DNA of 64,000 nucleotides from Paenibacillus antri (GTDB taxonomy: Bacteria; Bacillota; Bacilli; Paenibacillales; YIM-B00363). How positions within the stretch are numbered: position 1 is the stretch's first letter; each line of letters starts with the position of its first letter. Position numbers and translations under genes: made by a program. Positions 62,708 to 64,000 of this stretch are shown piece after piece. The notes under the pieces were generated by a model. The model saw only the letters and a list, made by a program, of their open reading frames with translations, was not told where the DNA came from and did no database searches. The stretch is taken from assembly GCF_005765165.1 (NCBI RefSeq), contig NZ_VCIW01000020.1, positions 95,088-159,087 on the forward strand. The letters are read 5' to 3'.

Positions 62708-63690
62708 ATCCGATGCTCCCGGTACAGCTGCACGACGATTTCGTCGATCGGCTTCGCGTCGACGGCGACGTCCACCAGGTCCACATGCTCCGAGAGCGCG
62801 GTCACGACGCTCGCCATGCTGACCTTTTCGCTGTCGTAACTGTACACCGCCCGCTCGGAAGACCAGGACAGCCGCTCCGCCCCCGGCACGTCGACCGGCG
62901 CGTCGTGCTCGCGGAAGTCCGCCGTAAGCGTGCGATACGTACCGAACCGGCCGCGAAGAGCGCGCAGCGAGCCGTCATACAGCAGCGTGCCTTTGCCGAT
63001 CATCAGGATCCGATCCGCCAGCGCCTCGATATCGCTCATGTCGTGCGTCGTCAGGATGACCGTCACGCCGCGCTCCTGATTCAACGTCTTGATGAACTGC
63101 CGCACGGCAAGCTTGCTGACGGCGTCCAGACCGATCGTCGGTTCGTCCAGAAACAAGATCTTGGGGCTGTGGAGCAGCGAAGCCGCGATCTCGCATCGCA
63201 TCCGCTGGCCGAGGCTGAGTTGACGGACGGGGGTGTGAAGGATGTCGCCTAACTGGAGCGCTTCTGTGAGCGAAGACACATTTTCCCGGTAGCGGTTCTC
63301 TTGAATCTTATAAATGTCCCGCAGCAAATCGAACGAATCGACGACGGGCACGTCCCACCACAACTGCGAGCGTTGGCCGAAGACGACGCCGATGTTGCGC
63401 ACGTACGCCGCTCGCTCCTTCCAAGGCGTGTATCCCATGACGTTGCAGGCGCCGGCGTCGGGCACCATGATGCCGCTCATGACCTTGATCGTCGTCGACT
63501 TCCCGGCGCCGTTCGGTCCGATGTAGCCGACGATTTCCCCTTCCCCTATCGAAAAGGATATGTCCCGCAGCGCCTCCACCCGCGCATACTCCCTTGCGAA
63601 CAGCGCCCTGACCGCTTCCTTGAACCCTGCGGCGCGCCTCGCCACTTTGAACGACTTTCCGATCCCGTTCAGCGATATAATCGGTTCCAA
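62704..63690 (-). CDS. ABC transporter ATPase of an ABC-2 exporter
   Basis: The 328-residue ATPase has Walker A GPNGAGKST, a Q-loop VFGQRSQLWW, signature LSLGQRMR, Walker B ILFLDEPT and the switch histidine TTHDMSD. The N-terminal insertion (KVARRAAGFKEAVRALFARE) and W-rich Q-loop are typical of the ATPases paired with DUF990 permeases. I chose the TTG at 63690: AAGGAGG lies 7 bases before it and family similarity starts here (LEPIISLNGIGKSF). Two permeases follow with overlaps. Confidence 0.92.
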   Translation of the reverse strand: MEPIISLNGIGKSFKVARRAAGFKEAVRALFAREYARVEALRDISFSIGEGEIVGYIGPNGAGKSTTIKVMSGIMVPDAGACNVMGYTPWKERAAYVRNIGVVFGQRSQLWWDVPVVDSFDLLRDIYKIQENRYRENVSSLTEALQLGDILHTPVRQLSLGQRMRCEIAASLLHSPKILFLDEPTIGLDAVSKLAVRQFIKTLNQERGVTVILTTHDMSDIEALADRILMIGKGTLLYDGSLRALRGRFGTYRTLTADFREHDAPVDVPGAERLSWSSERAVYSYDSEKVSMASVVTALSEHVDLVDVAVDAKPIDEIVVQLYREHRI

Positions 63691-63790
63691 TCCCTTGCCT
63701 CCTTCGGTCCATGTCTGTGGATTGCTTAAAAAATATAGCCGAACGGGCAAAAAAAATATAGACTTATAAATTCCGCCGGGTTATAATACT

Positions 63791-63796
63791 ATTATA
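63791..63796 (-). promoter_or_regulatory. Likely -10 box of the exporter operon
   Basis: TATAAT on the minus strand, about 100 bases upstream of the ATPase start. The -35 region is not recognisable. Confidence 0.4.
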
Positions 63797-63829
63797 GAGG
63801 CCGAGGGTACTCTAGTTTAGTTAAGAACT

Positions 63830-64000
63830 GTCAAAAATCGGAATGCGATAAAACAATGTCGCTTTTTTTTTATTTTTGTTGCGTTAAGAGGAGCTCCCGG
63901 TTGCGGGAAAGCACTGAAAAAGTCGTGGTTTTGTTGCCCTGAGCAACAGAATCACGACTTTTTCCCGTAGGGTAACGAATAAGGGGATGGAGTAGGAGCC
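63830..64000. other. Right-edge intergenic region with a long hairpin
   Basis: No gene is seen. GAAAAAGTCGTG and CACGACTTTTTC (about 63917-63965), with an inner GTTGC/GCAAC stem, form a long hairpin with A/T runs on both sides that could end transcription in either direction. A weaker GCGA/TCGC stem followed by TTTTTTTTT lies near 63846-63872. Confidence 0.5.

Overview
The window looks like chromosomal DNA of a GC-rich member of the Paenibacillaceae (Paenibacillus or Cohnella type). Grounds: strong GGAGG ribosome sites with many TTG and GTG starts, Bacillales-style regulatory RNAs (a proline T-box and a ZTP riboswitch), two LplB/YtcP-type sugar ABC systems with YesM/YesN or membrane AraC regulators, and many polysaccharide-degrading enzymes. 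I see no rRNA, tRNA, phage, transposase or CRISPR array. The genus is inferred from gene content only.

Layout. 1-6.4 kb: start of a panE-like gene, a secreted TIMP-like protein, an arginase homologue lacking most metal ligands, a PhyH dioxygenase divergent from an AraC regulator, a FrnE/DsbA oxidoreductase, a secreted protein with an apparent double frameshift, and an EEP-family hydrolase. 6.4-17.1 kb (minus): a myo-inositol catabolic operon iolG-iolD-iolE-iolB-iolC-iolJ-iolA followed by a LacI regulator, a PHP hydrolase and the EEP protein. Two nearly identical 14-bp operators sit upstream of iolG and iolD. 17.1-17.8 kb: about twelve and a half 51-bp tandem repeats, each with a perfect small palindrome. 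17.9-23.3 kb: a CD3324-like small protein, a candidate structured RNA, a coupled nucleoside hydrolase / ribokinase / CHY zinc-finger operon with a divergent AraC regulator, a second repeat array (four units of 105-106 bp, each with three TTGCAC sites exactly 22 bp apart), and an M29 aminopeptidase divergent from a MocR regulator.

24.9-34.0 kb (minus): YesM/YesN two-component system, solute-binding lipoprotein, two permeases and a GH51 arabinofuranosidase, an arabino-oligosaccharide uptake and hydrolysis locus with cre-like sites. 34.2-37.6 kb: a small unknown protein, a sulfatase divergent from an AraC regulator, and a Nudix hydrolase. 37.7-48.5 kb (minus): a membrane AraC regulator, two permeases, a binding protein, an FG-GAP propeller protein, YesU-like and YetA-like proteins, which I read as rhamnogalacturonan uptake and breakdown. 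48.9-52.3 kb (plus): a second GH51 enzyme and a secreted GH5 glucanase behind tandem cre sites.

52.4-64 kb: folD under a ZTP riboswitch, a DUF3221 lipoprotein, a PurA-like enzyme with altered substrate-contact residues divergent from a LysR regulator, a GH43 enzyme, DoxX, proS under a T-box, a HEAT-like protein, a GNAT acetyltransferase and a three-gene ABC-2 exporter. The common theme is plant cell-wall sugar use (arabinan, pectin, beta-glucan, inositol) under CcpA-like and AraC/LacI control, plus nucleotide and folate housekeeping. The least explained items are the two phased repeat arrays, the arginase-like pseudoenzyme and the PurA-like paralogue.
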